A stretch of 64,000 nt of DNA from Photobacterium sp. JCM 19050 (GTDB lineage: Bacteria; Pseudomonadota; Gammaproteobacteria; Enterobacterales; Vibrionaceae). The stretch lies in NCBI GenBank assembly GCA_001310455.1, contig BAXG01000010.1:62001-126000 (forward strand), read 5' to 3'. This document shows positions 39,367-49,717 of this stretch, in pieces (position 1 is the stretch's first letter; every line of letters begins with the position of its first letter). The notes under the pieces are model-generated. The model did no database searches and was not told the DNA's origin. It saw nothing but the letters and a program-made list of their open reading frames with translations. The translations under genes and the position numbers were made by a program.

Positions 39367-40133
39367 TCAGAGGGTTGCAAGGAAACGTGACACTACTTTT
39401 TCTACGGTTTCCGGTTTTTCTGCGTGAAGCCAGTGTCCGGTGCCTGAAACCATGTGCGCCTTGGCGTTGGGGAACTGCTGCGCGATGGCAGTTCTGTGAT
39501 CCTCGGTGATGTATTCTGATTGCTGCCCTTTCACAAAAAGGGCGGGGCCGCTATAGGTTCCCAGTACATCCCAGCCGATGATCTTCGGGTATTGGTCAAT
39601 CAGGTGATCGATGTTGAAGCGCCACTGGTAGCTGCCGGTTTCACTTCGGTACAGCGATTTAAGCAGAAACTGTCTGACACCCGGCTCAGTAATATGTTGT
39701 GCCAGAATGGCTTCGGCATCCTTGCGCGATGCCAGCGTTTTTTCTGGCTGGCCGTCAGTCCGGCAAATACATTTTTGTGCCGGTGCACGCCATAATCATA
39801 CGGAGCCATATCGAGCACGATCAGTTTTTCCACCCGTTCAGGATGTTGCTGGGCGAGGGCCATTGCAACTTTCCCCCCCATGGAGTGACCGATAAGTACC
39901 GTTTTTTCGAGGTCAAGGTGATCGAGCAGTGCCAGGACATCAGCTGCCAGGGACTGATAGGTAAACTCCGGTGGCTGGTAGGACATCCCATGGTTGGGGA
40001 GATCGATCTGAATCACCCGGTAGTGTGACGATAACGCTTTTCCCAAAAGACCCAGATTGTCGAGACTGCCAAACAGACCATGGATCAAAATGACAGGTTT
40101 ACCCTCTCCGGTTGATTTGTAGTTGAGCAACAC
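39367..40133 (-). CDS. ybfF: Alpha/beta hydrolase YbfF (acyl-CoA/ester hydrolase), frameshifted as read
   Basis: An esterase with the oxyanion motif ILIHGLFGSLDNLG, nucleophile elbow GHSMGG and C-terminal His in GTGHWLHAEKP. The GTG start at 40133 has GGAGAG upstream and gives VLLNYKSTGEGKPV. The frame breaks near 39736-39743; one base more (AAACGGCTGGCA or a longer A run) gives QKKRLASRKDAEAIL and 255 residues (E. coli 254), ending VVSRFLATL. Divergent from seqA, as in E. coli. Physiological substrate uncertain. Confidence 0.9.
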
Positions 40134-40235
40134 GATCTTTTTCTCTCCGAATGTAAGGTGTTGGCGTAGAGTATAAACATGGTTCAAGGTATAATCGCCA
40201 GGTTGATGTACAGATAGGATACGACGAACATTACG

Positions 40236-40781
40236 ATGAAGACGATCGAGGTAGATGAAGAGCTATACCGTTATATTGCGAGCCAAACCGTTCGTATCGG
40301 CGAAAGTGCCTCTGATATTCTCAGACGCCTGCTGCTGGAGCGTAATAACGACGCACCGGTAACCTTGACGCCAGTGGTCGATCAGGTCAAGCCAGGTATC
40401 GTTGTGAGCAAAGACGCCGGTAAAGATACCAGTGTAGATCGTGTGAAAGAAATGCGATCTCTACTGATTTCTGATGAATTCGCGGCTCAGGAAAAGGCCA
40501 TCGGTCGTTTTATGATGGTGCTGTCTGCACTGTACCGCATCGACAGCCAGGCTTTTGCCGATGCTACGTCACTTAAAGGCCGTACTCGTGTCTATTTTGG
40601 TGACAGTGAGCAAACCCTTTTGGAAAGTGGCAAAACCACGAAACCAAAGCAGATTCCAAGTACGCCTTACTGGGTGATTACCAATACGAACACTGGCCGT
40701 AAGCGCCAGATGATCGAGCAGGTGATGGCCAAGATGGGCTTCTCTGCTGATATTACTGAAAAGGTTTGCAACGAGATTTAA
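40236..40781 (+). CDS. seqA: Replication initiation regulator SeqA
   Basis: A 181-residue protein that binds hemimethylated GATC clusters and sequesters oriC. It has the N-terminal ribbon-helix-helix oligomerisation domain (MKTIEVDEELYRYIASQTVRIGESASDILRR in two halves), a variable linker and the C-terminal DNA-binding domain with RTRVYFG and TPYWVITNTNTGRKRQMI. A TATAAT at 40190-40195 is a plausible -10. It lies 166 bp before pgm; seqA-pgm is the E. coli operon. Confidence 0.97.
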   Translation: MKTIEVDEELYRYIASQTVRIGESASDILRRLLLERNNDAPVTLTPVVDQVKPGIVVSKDAGKDTSVDRVKEMRSLLISDEFAAQEKAIGRFMMVLSALYRIDSQAFADATSLKGRTRVYFGDSEQTLLESGKTTKPKQIPSTPYWVITNTNTGRKRQMIEQVMAKMGFSADITEKVCNEI

Positions 40782-40947
40782 TATCTCCTAATTCCGTGTT
40801 TTATCTCCGGCGGCCATGTTAGATGGCCAGTCCGGACACGGAGAGCGCCATGTGTATCCTGCGATGTCCCGCCTTTTTCGCCTGTGCCAGGATGCTTGTG
40901 GCGAGCCGGTAAGAAGATAAGAATTTTTATTCAACAAGGAAACGTTC

Positions 40948-42597
40948 ATGGCTATGCATCCCCGAGCGGGTAAACCTGCTGTTCAGCAGGATCTCCACAA
41001 TATTCCTTTGCTGGTTGCCAATTTCTTTCAAATTCAACCTAACCCGGTAGATGCGGCTCAGGCTGTTGCATTCGGTACGTCCGGACACCGTGGTTGTTCT
41101 GACAAGGGTTCCTTTAACCAGCACCATATCTGGGCAATCGCGCAAGCAGTTGCGGAAGTTCGTGCAGAAAACGGAATCACCGGCCCATTGTTCGTCGGTA
41201 AAGATACTCATGCCCTGTCCGAACCTGCGTTTGTCGCTGTGGTAGAAGTACTGATTGCCAACGGTGTACGAGTAATTGTCCAGAAAGACAACGGTTACAC
41301 CCCGACACCGGGTATTTCTCACGCTATCCTGACTCATAACAAAGCCCATGCTCCTGAAAAGGCAGATGGGATTGTTATCACTCCTTCTCACAATCCTCCT
41401 CAGGACGGCGGCATAAAATATAATCCGCCACATGGTGGACCGGCAGAGGGTGATATCACCAAAGCCATTGAAAACCGTGCCAACCAACTGATTGCTGACA
41501 GCCTGGACGGTGTAAAGCGTATTAGCTGGGAAGAGGCCAAGCACAGTGGTTTGTTCATCGAACAGGATCTGGTTGCACCTTATGTTGCTGATCTGGTGAA
41601 TGTTGTTGATATCGAGGCAATTCAGAAAGCTGGTTTACACCTCGGTGTTGACCCGCTTGGTGGCTCAGGTATTGAGTACTGGAAACAGATCAAATCATTC
41701 TACGATTTGGATCTGACCTTGGTGAATGACTCGGTTGACCCGTCTTTCCGCTTTATGACATTGGATAAAGATGGCGTTATTCGCATGGACTGCTCATCAC
41801 CGTATTCAATGGCAAGCATGCTTGCGGTGAAAGATGACTTTGACCTGGCATTCGGGAATGACCCGGATTATGACCGCCACGGAATTGTTACACCTGCAGG
41901 CCTGATGAATCCTAACCATTACCTGGCAGTCTGCATCGATTACCTCTATCGTCATCGTGATGGTTGGGCGAAGGATGTAGCAGTAGGTAAGACACTGGTA
42001 TCCAGCGCTATGATTGACCGCGTGGTTGATGGCCTTGGTCGTGAACTGTGTGAAGTGCCGGTAGGGTTTAAATGGTTTGTTGATGGCCTGTTCAGCGGCC
42101 ACTTCGGCTTTGGCGGAGAAGAGAGTGCCGGTGCGTCCTTCCTCCGTAAGGACGGCACACCTTGGTCTACTGACAAAGATGGCATCATCCTTTGTTTGCT
42201 GGCGGCAGAAATTACAGCTGTCACCGGTAAGAATCCCCAGCAATACTACAATGAGCTTGCTGCCAAATATGGCTCACCCGCGTACAGTCGTCTACAGGCT
42301 GTTGCAAACACTGAGCAAAAAGCTGTGCTGAATAAGCTTTCAGCTGAAATGGTCAAGGCAGAAACGCTGGCCGGCGATGCAATTACTGCTCGTCTGACCC
42401 ATGCTCCGGGCAACGGAGCGGCTATCGGTGGCCTGAAAGTGGTCACTGAAAACGGCTGGTTTGCTGCTCGTCCATCTGGTACTGAAGATATCTATAAGAT
42501 TTATTGCGAAAGCTTCAAGGGTGCTGAGCACCTTGCCCAAATTGAGCAGGAAGCACAGCAAATCGTCAGTGCAGTATTTGAAGAAGCAGGGCTGTAA
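40948..42597 (+). CDS. pgm: Phosphoglucomutase (alpha-D-glucose phosphate-specific)
   Basis: A 549-residue enzyme interconverting glucose-1-P and glucose-6-P for glycogen and nucleotide-sugar metabolism. It has the catalytic phosphoserine loop [13 protein letters not shown], metal loop [11 protein letters not shown], sugar loop [10 protein letters not shown] and phosphate site [18 protein letters not shown] lies 7 bases before the ATG. The frame is intact, length matches E. coli Pgm (546). Followed by a strong terminator. Confidence 0.97.
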   Translation: MAMHPRAGKPAVQQDLHNIPLLVANFFQIQPNPVDAAQAVAFGTSGHRGCSDKGSFNQHHIWAIAQAVAEVRAENGITGPLFVGKDTHALSEPAFVAVVEVLIANGVRVIVQKDNGYTPTPGISHAILTHNKAHAPEKADGIVITPSHNPPQDGGIKYNPPHGGPAEGDITKAIENRANQLIADSLDGVKRISWEEAKHSGLFIEQDLVAPYVADLVNVVDIEAIQKAGLHLGVDPLGGSGIEYWKQIKSFYDLDLTLVNDSVDPSFRFMTLDKDGVIRMDCSSPYSMASMLAVKDDFDLAFGNDPDYDRHGIVTPAGLMNPNHYLAVCIDYLYRHRDGWAKDVAVGKTLVSSAMIDRVVDGLGRELCEVPVGFKWFVDGLFSGHFGFGGEESAGASFLRKDGTPWSTDKDGIILCLLAAEITAVTGKNPQQYYNELAAKYGSPAYSRLQAVANTEQKAVLNKLSAEMVKAETLAGDAITARLTHAPGNGAAIGGLKVVTENGWFAARPSGTEDIYKIYCESFKGAEHLAQIEQEAQQIVSAVFEEAGL

Positions 42598-42620
42598 AGG
42601 CCAGTTTCTTATGTCGTTGA

Positions 42621-42647
42621 AGCCACTGCTCAGTCAGTGGCTTTTTT
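42621..42647. terminator. Terminator after pgm
   Basis: AGCCACTG/CAGTGGCT stem with a CTCAGT loop and six Ts. The stop codon of the convergent DUF1853 gene (42630) lies in it. Confidence 0.92.
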
Positions 42648-43431
42648 CTGCGCTCTGAAAGGCCAAAAATCGTTGACGAAAAACCAGGGTTTTCCGGAGT
42701 CATCCAATGCATGGACGGTGTTTGGCAATTTCCTGATATCTTGCCCCTGAATTTCTGGCAATTTAGTCGTGTCTTCAAGCCCCAGCACTGGTCTCTGCCT
42801 AAAAGATAGAATGCCTTTTTGTCGGGTATCTGATTTTTCCAGCACCATGCCCCTGTTACCCGGTTTGTCGCAATTCGAGTGCCGTTTACATGACTTGATG
42901 AAAGGAAGGGGTTCACATAGAGCCTGCCTTGTATCACCATCTGTTTGTTGTTCGGATGCAATGTCGGGTATTGGTTGGTGAAGGCATAAGAATCTGACAG
43001 TAAAAGCTGGTGTTGCTGCATATGATTAAGCTTGTCATATAAGGAGTCTTCGGGGTTCGGGCCCAGCCAACGTCCTTCAAAAGCAAGGTAGAATTTAACT
43101 GCCAGTTCCCAATGTTCTATGGATACGACCGTTTGGCCGCACGTTGAAACGATTAAATCGATTTCGCCGAGTGTCGTCTTGTTTGAGATGATCTGCTGCT
43201 CGTTCATTTCAATTTTCCATTCACCAGAATGTCGAGCAACTGTTTCCAAAGCCATTCAAAGTAATGACCGATACGCCTGCTGCCAACGTAGCTTACCGGA
43301 GGGACAGATGCCGGGGAAAACTTCTCAAGATATCGACGGTTCATGATGAAGGGTTCATTGCCGTTGGCAAGCATGCCGCTCTCCACAATCCATTTGAGGT
43401 CACGATGTATCTGTGAGGATGACTGGAACAT
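42630..43431 (-). CDS. DUF1853 family protein, frameshifted twice as read
   Basis: The start at ATG 43429-43431 (MFQSSSQIHRDLKWIVE) has GGAG 8 bases upstream. The frame breaks at 43217-43218 (GGG to GG; restored LDILVNGKIEMNEQQI) and in the C run at 42780-42783 (GGGGG to GGGG; restored CWGLEDTTKLPEIQGQD). The whole protein is then 267 residues. Family features are IGHYFEWLWKQLL, NKTTLGEIDLIVS, HWELAVKFYLAFEGRWLGPN and a C-terminal GKPWFFVNDFWPF. The fold recalls nuclease-like proteins (TLGEIDLIV looks like a PD-(D/E)XK segment), but no function is established. Confidence 0.8.
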
Positions 43432-43877
43432 TAATGGGCTCCGCGAGTGTCTATACCAATTGGAACAATGAATAACTACTAAGGCTAGTATCCAGGTGAT
43501 CTGCAATGTATTTATTGAATAGAGTGCGGAAGCCCGAAGTTGCCTTGGCAGTAATCCTACGTGTTGAGGATTACGATAAGCCAGCCGGAACTGGTCGGAT
43601 GAGGTTAAGCTTTTACCCCGTTTTAAATCACCTGTTGTCGAGCTTTGGTCATTGTTGCAGGAGGAGTAGCGCTGCCAACTCGCCTTTCACTTCGTTGGGA
43701 TCGTCCGTTTAAAACCGGCTGCATCGTATCTGGTTAAAAACAAGTACAAAAACGGTTTTGTTAGCACAAACTGAACGGGGTTCGAGAGAGTTGAACTAGG
43801 TCATTTGGGTCTCATGCCACGTTGCGTTAGAATCATCGCGTTCTCAGATTATTAAGCCGCATGAGCGGGGAGATTCA
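43432..43877. other. 446-bp gap upstream of nif3/ybgI
   Basis: No gene is supported. A minus-strand frame stays open from about 43700 to the DUF1853 start, but has no plausible start codon. The stretch begins with TATACCAATTGG, similar to the ends of intergenic repeats in this group. The nif3 promoter should lie near 43800-43860; GGGGAG before the ATG is its ribosome-binding site. Confidence 0.5.
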
Positions 43878-44633
43878 ATGAACAACTTAGAGCTGGAACG
43901 TATTCTCAATGACTTACTCGAACCTGGTGCTATCCGTGACTATTGTCCAAACGGGCTTCAGGTAGAAGGGACCGAAGACGTTCTTCGCGTAATTACCGGT
44001 GTAACCGCCAGCCAGGCATTGCTAGACAAGGCTGTTGAATTTGGTGCTGATGCGGTGCTGGTTCACCATGGTTATTTTTGGAAGAGTGAGCCAGAAGCAA
44101 TCCGGGGAATTAAATATCGCCGGATTAGCACACTGATTAAAAACGACATCAACCTTTATGGCTATCATCTGCCATTGGATGTGCATCCGGAGCTTGGTAA
44201 CAATGCTCAATTGGCCGCTTTGCTGGGGATTTCCCCACTAGGCGGTCTTGAAGAGGGCGTTGCAAAATCAGTGGCAGTCTACGGTGAACTGCAGGAAGCA
44301 GTGTCAGCTGAGGACTTTGCGGAGAAAATTTCTGATGTCCTTGGACGTAAACCGCTTCTGATCAAAGGTGGCAGCCACCCTATTAAAACGGTTGGCTGGT
44401 GCACCGGTGGTGGCCAGGATTATATCGAACTGGCGGCTGCAAAAGGTCTCGATGCCTTCATCTCCGGGGAAGTCTCTGAGCGCACGACACACTCTGCGCG
44501 CGAACAGGGCATTCACTATTTCGGTGCGGGTCATCATGCGACAGAAAGATACGGGATTAAAGCGCTGGGAGAGTGGCTGGCGAAGGAGCACGGCCTCGCA
44601 GTCACCTTCGTAGATATTGATAATCCTGTATAA
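43878..44633 (+). CDS. ybgI: Nif3-like dinuclear metal-centre hexameric protein (YbgI)
   Basis: A 251-residue NIF3 family protein, a toroidal hexamer with two metals per active site (suggested GTP cyclohydrolase-like or hydrolase role; also called RadD/YbgI partner in some work, not settled). Metal-site segments seen are VLVHHGYFWKSE, GYHLPLDVHPELGNN and GAGHHATERYG. The N-terminus DYCPNGLQVEG is a family mark. It has a good ribosome-binding site and a normal length. E. coli ybgI lies close upstream of gltA as well. Confidence 0.94.
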   Translation: MNNLELERILNDLLEPGAIRDYCPNGLQVEGTEDVLRVITGVTASQALLDKAVEFGADAVLVHHGYFWKSEPEAIRGIKYRRISTLIKNDINLYGYHLPLDVHPELGNNAQLAALLGISPLGGLEEGVAKSVAVYGELQEAVSAEDFAEKISDVLGRKPLLIKGGSHPIKTVGWCTGGGQDYIELAAAKGLDAFISGEVSERTTHSAREQGIHYFGAGHHATERYGIKALGEWLAKEHGLAVTFVDIDNPV

Positions 44634-44649
44634 TGTTTTGTTTTATAAA

Positions 44650-44679
44650 ATAAAAACGCCGCATTCAGCGGCGTTTTGT
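44650..44679. terminator. Bidirectional terminator between ybgI and gltA
   Basis: AAAACGCCGC/GCGGCGTTTT stem with an ATTCA loop between convergent genes. Confidence 0.93.
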
Positions 44680-44694
44680 GTTTCTTTTTAACCG

Positions 44695-45984
44695 TTATTC
44701 ACGGTCTTTCATTGGTGTAAACTCGCGTGCTTCGTAGCCGGTATACAGCTGACGAGGACGGCCGATACGGTTGTTTGGATCGCTGTGCATTTCATTCCAG
44801 TGAGCAATCCAGCCAATAGTACGAGACATCGCAAAGATTACGGTGAACATCGACGTTGGGATACCAATCGCCTTCAGGATGATACCGGAGTAGAAGTCTA
44901 CGTTCGGGTAGAGCTTTTTCTCAATGAAGTATTCATCAGAAAGGGCGATGCGCTCAAGCTCCATCGCAACATCCAGAAGTGGATCGTCGATCTTAAGCTC
45001 GTCGAGTACCTCGTGACACGCTTCGTTCATTACTGTGGCGCGTGGGTCATAGTTCTTGTAAACGCGGTGACCGAAGCCCATCAGACGGAAAGGATCATCT
45101 TTATCCTTGGCGCGTTCAATGAACTCAGGAATACGGTCTACAGAACCGATTTCTTCCAGCATACGCAGACAGGCTTCGTTTGCGCCGCCGTGTGCAGGTC
45201 CCCAAAGTGATGCAATACCAGCAGCGATACATGCAAATGGGTTGGCACCGGAAGAACCAGCAAGACGAACAGTAGATGTTGATGCGTTTTGCTCGTGATC
45301 CGCATGCAGGGTGAAGATTTTATCCATTGCACGGGCAACAACCGGGTTTACTTCATACTCTTCAGCCGGGGTCGCGAACATCATATGCAGGAAGTTTTCT
45401 GCATAGTTAAGGTCGTTACGCGGATAAATAAAAGGCTGGCCAATAGAGTACTTGTAACACATTGCAGCAAGTGTCGGCATTTTAGACAGCAAGCGGAATG
45501 CGGTGATTTCCCGGTGTACATCGTTGTTGATGTCGAGAGAATCATGGTAGAACGCAGCCAGGGCACCTACTACACCACACATTACAGCCATTGGGTGCGC
45601 GTCACGGCGGAAACCGTGGAAGAAGCTGGCAATTTGTTCGTGAACCATGGTGTGGCGTGTCACGATACGTTCAAAATCTTGGTACTGTTTCTTGGTAGGG
45701 GCTTCGCCGTAAAGCAGGATATAACAAACTTCGAGATATTCTGCATTGTTGGCAAGTTGATCAATAGGATAGCCGCGGTGCAGCAAAACGCCGGCACCAC
45801 CATCGATGTAGGTAATTTGTGACTCACATGAAGCTGTCGATACAAAACCTGGGTCAAAAGTAAAATAACCGTTGGCTCCCAGTGCACGGACATCAACGAC
45901 TTCCGGGCCTACAGTGCCTCCCATGATCGGCAGTTCGATTGGCGCTTTCCCTTCAATATGGAGGGTCGCTTTCTTATCTGCCAT
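44695..45984 (-). CDS. gltA: Citrate synthase (type II, hexameric)
   Basis: A 429-residue TCA entry enzyme condensing acetyl-CoA and oxaloacetate. Active-site regions include [21 protein letters not shown], the [15 protein letters not shown] segment and the [14 protein letters not shown] segment with the catalytic Asp. The N-terminal small domain typical of NADH-inhibited Gram-negative enzymes is present. Divergent from sdhC, as in E. coli; followed by a bidirectional terminator. Confidence 0.98.
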   Translation of the reverse strand: MADKKATLHIEGKAPIELPIMGGTVGPEVVDVRALGANGYFTFDPGFVSTASCESQITYIDGGAGVLLHRGYPIDQLANNAEYLEVCYILLYGEAPTKKQYQDFERIVTRHTMVHEQIASFFHGFRRDAHPMAVMCGVVGALAAFYHDSLDINNDVHREITAFRLLSKMPTLAAMCYKYSIGQPFIYPRNDLNYAENFLHMMFATPAEEYEVNPVVARAMDKIFTLHADHEQNASTSTVRLAGSSGANPFACIAAGIASLWGPAHGGANEACLRMLEEIGSVDRIPEFIERAKDKDDPFRLMGFGHRVYKNYDPRATVMNEACHEVLDELKIDDPLLDVAMELERIALSDEYFIEKKLYPNVDFYSGIILKAIGIPTSMFTVIFAMSRTIGWIAHWNEMHSDPNNRIGRPRQLYTGYEAREFTPMKDRE

Positions 45985-46388
45985 AACATTCTCCTTTGTT
46001 TTTATAGTCCTATTCCGGTGTCCGGAGACTCATCTTTTGTACAGATCGCCTTCAATTATGTCAATTTTCAACTTCAGAGAGTGTGCGCGGAGCAATAACT
46101 TAAATGCAACTCGCGTTAAATTTCTGTTTCGGGATTTCGGTCAATTTTGTGCGTTTGTAATTGATTTTGGTGCGACGTATACTCCAACAGGCCTCTGGAT
46201 AGGGCTGAAATCCGGGGCGTTTTTGGGCTGGTAATCATTTCTTTACATTTTTTTGACGATTTGAGCCTTGAGTTGCAGGTGACATGCGACATGGCTCAGG
46301 TCATCTTACAAATGTGTTACAAGTCGGGCGCCGGGTTTTTGTTCTGGTTTGGGGAGTGTTAATAATAACTAGAGCTCAATGGAGCTGA
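45985..46388. other. 404-bp divergent control region of gltA and sdhC
   Basis: No gene. A TATACT with a weak TTTGTA 18 bp upstream (near 46150-46190) could be an sdh promoter. The segment TGTTAATAATAACT near 46360 resembles ArcA-type direct repeats, which regulate this region in E. coli, but I cannot confirm a site. Confidence 0.5.
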
Positions 46389-46781
46389 GTGGGCAATACC
46401 GTGAACGTTAAAAAGCCAAGACCTGTAAATCTCGACCTACAGACCATTCGCTTTCCCGTTACAGCGATTGCGTCAATTCTACATAGGGTGAGTGGCGTTA
46501 TCACATTCATCTCGGTGGGAATTCTTTTATGGCTGTTAAGCCTGTCTCTTTCTTCAATCAACGGATTTCAAACTGCTGCTGACATCGTAGACAGCTTCTT
46601 TGTGAAGTTCGTTCTTTGGGGAATCATGACAGCCCTCTTTTATCATATCGTTGGTGGTATTCGTCATATCATCATGGATATGGGTTACTTTGAAGAAATC
46701 GAATCCGGCAACCAAAGCGCTATCGTGTCGTTCGCAATTACCGGTGTTCTTTCTGTCATTGCGGGGGTACTGGTATGGTAG
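46389..46781 (+). CDS. sdhC: Succinate dehydrogenase cytochrome b556 subunit
   Basis: A 130-residue inner-membrane subunit of complex II with three spans. The match to E. coli is strong: VKKPRPVNLDLQTIRFP, ILHRVSGVITFISVG with the quinone-site Ser/Arg, and FYHIVGGIRHIIMD with the haem-ligand His. A GTG start at 46389 follows GGAG by 4 bases; a GTG at 46401 would also fit the family. It overlaps sdhD by 7 bp. Confidence 0.96.
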   Translation: MGNTVNVKKPRPVNLDLQTIRFPVTAIASILHRVSGVITFISVGILLWLLSLSLSSINGFQTAADIVDSFFVKFVLWGIMTALFYHIVGGIRHIIMDMGYFEEIESGNQSAIVSFAITGVLSVIAGVLVW

Positions 46782-47122
46782 GACAAGCTTCTTCTCTCGG
46801 ACGCAATGGCATCCATGACTGGCTGCTGATTCGTGCATCCGGAATCATCATCGCTCTTTACACACTTTATATTGTTGGATACTTCGCCTTTGGCGCTGAT
46901 GTGAACTACCTGAACTGGACTGCTTTTTTTGGGCAGTTAAGCACCAAGGTATTCACCATGCTGGCGCTGATCTGTGTTCTGATCCACGCCTGGATTGGCC
47001 TTTGGCAAGTTGTGACTGACTACATTAAATCGTCAGGCCTTCGCATGATGCTCCAATTCGGCATTGTCGCCGTATTGTTTGTGTACCTCTTTTCTGGCTT
47101 GTTTATTTTGTGGGGTGTGTAA
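46775..47122 (+). CDS. sdhD: Succinate dehydrogenase membrane anchor subunit
   Basis: A 115-residue subunit with three spans. SSLGRNGIHDWLLIRASGII matches the N-terminus of SdhD; the second span has the haem-ligand His (LICVLIHAWIGLWQV) and the conserved DYIKSSGLRMML follows. Together with SdhC it anchors SdhAB and holds haem b and the ubiquinone site. It is joined directly to sdhA with no spacer. Confidence 0.96.
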   Translation: MVGQASSLGRNGIHDWLLIRASGIIIALYTLYIVGYFAFGADVNYLNWTAFFGQLSTKVFTMLALICVLIHAWIGLWQVVTDYIKSSGLRMMLQFGIVAVLFVYLFSGLFILWGV

Positions 47123-48889
47123 GTGAGTATTCCAGTTCGTGAATTCGACGCTATTGTAATCGGCGCCGGCGGCGCAGGCATGCGTGCTGCGCTTCAAATC
47201 TCTCAGCTCGGTATGAGCTGTGCGTTACTTTCTAAGGTATTCCCAACCCGTTCTCATACTGTTTCTGCCCAGGGCGGTATCACTGTTGCGCTTGGCAACT
47301 CCCATGAGGACAACTGGGAATGGCACATGTATGACACCGTGAAAGGCTCTGATTATATCGGTGACCAAAACGCGATTGAGTACATGTGTAAAACCGGTCC
47401 TGAAGCGATCATTGAGCTTGAGAAAATGGGTTTGCCTTTCTCTCGCTTTGACAACGGTAGCATCTACCAGCGTCCTTTCGGTGGCCAGTCGAAGAACTTT
47501 GGCGGTGAGCAGGCCGCACGTACTGCGGCCGCTGCTGACCGTACCGGCCATGCGCTTCTCCACACGCTTTACCAGCAGAACATCAAAAACAAAACAACGA
47601 TTTTTTCTGAATGGTATGCGCTGGACTTGGTAAAGAACCAGGACGGTGCGGTTGTGGGTGCAACAGCGCTTTGCATGGAAACCGGTGAGCTTTGCTACTT
47701 CAAAGCTAAAGCGACCATTTTGGCAACGGGCGGTGCAGGCCGTATTTATCAGTCAACCACCAACGCCCATATCAATACCGGAGACGGTGTGGGAATGGCG
47801 CTTCGTGCCAATGTACCTGTTCAGGATATGGAAATGTGGCAGTTCCACCCAACCGGTATTGCCGGTGCAGGTGTTCTGGTTACTGAAGGTTGTCGTGGTG
47901 AGGGTGGTTACCTCCTTAACAAGGATGGTGAACGTTTCATGGAACGTTACGCTCCAAACGCCAAAGACCTTGCTGGACGTGACGTTGTCGCACGTTCAAT
48001 GATGGTAGAGATCCGCGAAGGACGCGGTTGCGATGGTCCATGGGGCCCACATATCAAGCTCAAGCTTGACCACCTTGGTCAGGAAGTGCTCGAGTCCCGT
48101 CTGCCAGGTATTTGTGAGCTGTCACGTACCTTTGCTCACGTGGATCCGGTTAAAGAACCTATTCCGGTTATTCCAACCTGTCACTACATGATGGGTGGTA
48201 TCCCAACGCAGGTTTCCGGTCAGGCTCTGGCGCAGGATGCCAATGGTAACGACGTGGAAATTCAGGGTCTGTTTGCCTGCGGTGAAATCGCCAGTGTGTC
48301 GGTTCACGGTGCAAACCGTCTGGGTGGTAACTCTCTGCTTGACCTGGTGGTATTTGGCCGTGCGACCGGTATCCACCTCAAAGAAGCGTTGGCAGCACAG
48401 GTTGAAGCCCGCGACGCATCTGAATCTGACATTGAAGCAGCAATGGCGCGCTACAACTGTTGGGAATCTTCAACCGGCGGCGAAGATCCAGTACAGATTC
48501 GAAAAGATCTCCAGTCTTGCATGCAGAATAACTTCTCGGTGTTCCGTGAGGGGGACGCGATGGCTCAAGGCCTTGAGGAACTCAAGACGATTCGCGATCG
48601 CCTGAAAGATGCGCATCTTGCGGATAAGTCTACAGAGTTCAATACTCAGCGCATTGAATGTCTGGAGCTGGACAACCTGATGGAAACCGCGTTCTCGACG
48701 GCAGTAGCTGCAAACTTCCGTACCGAGAGCCGCGGCGCTCATGCGCGTTTCGACTTCCAGGAGCGCGATGATGAGAACTGGCTGTGCCACTCCATCTACA
48801 ATCCGGAGACCGAGAGCATGACCAAGCGTGCGGTTAACATGGAACCTGTTACCCGTGAAGCCTTCCCACCGAAAGTGCGGACCTACTAA
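47123..48889 (+). CDS. sdhA: Succinate dehydrogenase flavoprotein subunit
   Basis: A 588-residue subunit oxidising succinate to fumarate with covalent FAD. The Rossmann loop [13 protein letters not shown] and the FAD-attachment His in [13 protein letters not shown] are clear, as are [31 protein letters not shown] and [19 protein letters not shown]. The GTG start abuts the sdhD stop, so translation is coupled. Frame intact and length as in E. coli. Confidence 0.98.
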   Translation: MSIPVREFDAIVIGAGGAGMRAALQISQLGMSCALLSKVFPTRSHTVSAQGGITVALGNSHEDNWEWHMYDTVKGSDYIGDQNAIEYMCKTGPEAIIELEKMGLPFSRFDNGSIYQRPFGGQSKNFGGEQAARTAAAADRTGHALLHTLYQQNIKNKTTIFSEWYALDLVKNQDGAVVGATALCMETGELCYFKAKATILATGGAGRIYQSTTNAHINTGDGVGMALRANVPVQDMEMWQFHPTGIAGAGVLVTEGCRGEGGYLLNKDGERFMERYAPNAKDLAGRDVVARSMMVEIREGRGCDGPWGPHIKLKLDHLGQEVLESRLPGICELSRTFAHVDPVKEPIPVIPTCHYMMGGIPTQVSGQALAQDANGNDVEIQGLFACGEIASVSVHGANRLGGNSLLDLVVFGRATGIHLKEALAAQVEARDASESDIEAAMARYNCWESSTGGEDPVQIRKDLQSCMQNNFSVFREGDAMAQGLEELKTIRDRLKDAHLADKSTEFNTQRIECLELDNLMETAFSTAVAANFRTESRGAHARFDFQERDDENWLCHSIYNPETESMTKRAVNMEPVTREAFPPKVRTY

Positions 48890-48902
48890 GGGAGACTGGA
48901 AG

Positions 48903-49612
48903 ATGAAACTGAATTTTTCTATCTATCGATACAACCCTGACGTAGACAATGCTCCGTACATGAAGGACTACACGCTGGAAGTGCCTGAAGGTTCGGACAT
49001 GATGGTGCTCGATGCGCTGATTTTGTTGAAAGAGCAGGATCCAACTCTGGCGTTTCGTCGCTCATGCCGTGAAGGTGTTTGCGGATCAGACGGTCTGAAT
49101 ATGAACGGTAAGAACGGATTGGCATGTATCACATCGCTGTCTGCTCTGACCAACCAACCCACCATTGTCATCCGTCCGCTACCGGGCTTGCCGGTCGTGC
49201 GTGATTTGGTGGTGGATATGACCCAGTTCTACCAAAACTATGAACGTGTTAAACCGTTCCTTATCAACGATGGTGCCACACCTTCCCGTGAGAACCTTCA
49301 GTCTCCGGAAGAGCGTGCCCATCTTGATGGTCTTTACGAGTGCATCATGTGCGCATGTTGTACAACGTCTTGCCCATCATTCTGGTGGAACCTGATAAGT
49401 TTGTAGGCCCGGCAGGTCTTTTGGCAGCATATCGTTGGCTGATTGACAGTCGTGATACTGCTACGGAAGAACGATTGTCCGATCTGGACGATGCTTTTAG
49501 TGTTTTCCGTTGCCATGGCATTATGAACTGTGTAAATGTTTGTCCTAAAGGGCTTAACCCGACAAAAGCGATTGGCCACATTAAGTCAATGCTCTTGAAA
49601 CGAGCTGTTTAA
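48903..49612 (+). CDS. sdhB: Succinate dehydrogenase iron-sulfur subunit, frameshifted as read
   Basis: Carries the 2Fe-2S, 4Fe-4S and 3Fe-4S clusters. Cys motifs seen are [16 protein letters not shown] plus LACIT, then [17 protein letters not shown] and [17 protein letters not shown]. The frame breaks at 49391-49392; one C more (AACCCTGAT) gives [15 protein letters not shown] and 236 residues (E. coli 238). The break lies between two cluster-binding motifs, so the frame as read would lack clusters. It starts 13 bp after sdhA, with GGGAG. Confidence 0.96.
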
Positions 49613-49640
49613 GTTAGCCCCCAGATTAAACGTAAGATTT

Positions 49641-49660
49641 CGGCTCCCCTCAGGGAGCCG
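49641..49660. repeat. Hairpin between sdhB and sucA
   Basis: CGGCTCCC/GGGAGCCG with a CTCA loop and no T run. Probably an mRNA-processing or stability hairpin within the sdh-suc transcript. Confidence 0.7.
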
Positions 49661-49717
49661 AACTGGAACCCGGCAATAGACCGGTTTGTGACAACAACTA
49701 GTGGTTAAGGGAAAATA

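Noticed and set aside
43432-43877. Photolyase (phr) remnant, by analogy with the E. coli phr-ybgI region
   Set aside because: No frame showed photolyase motifs such as the FAD-binding segments.
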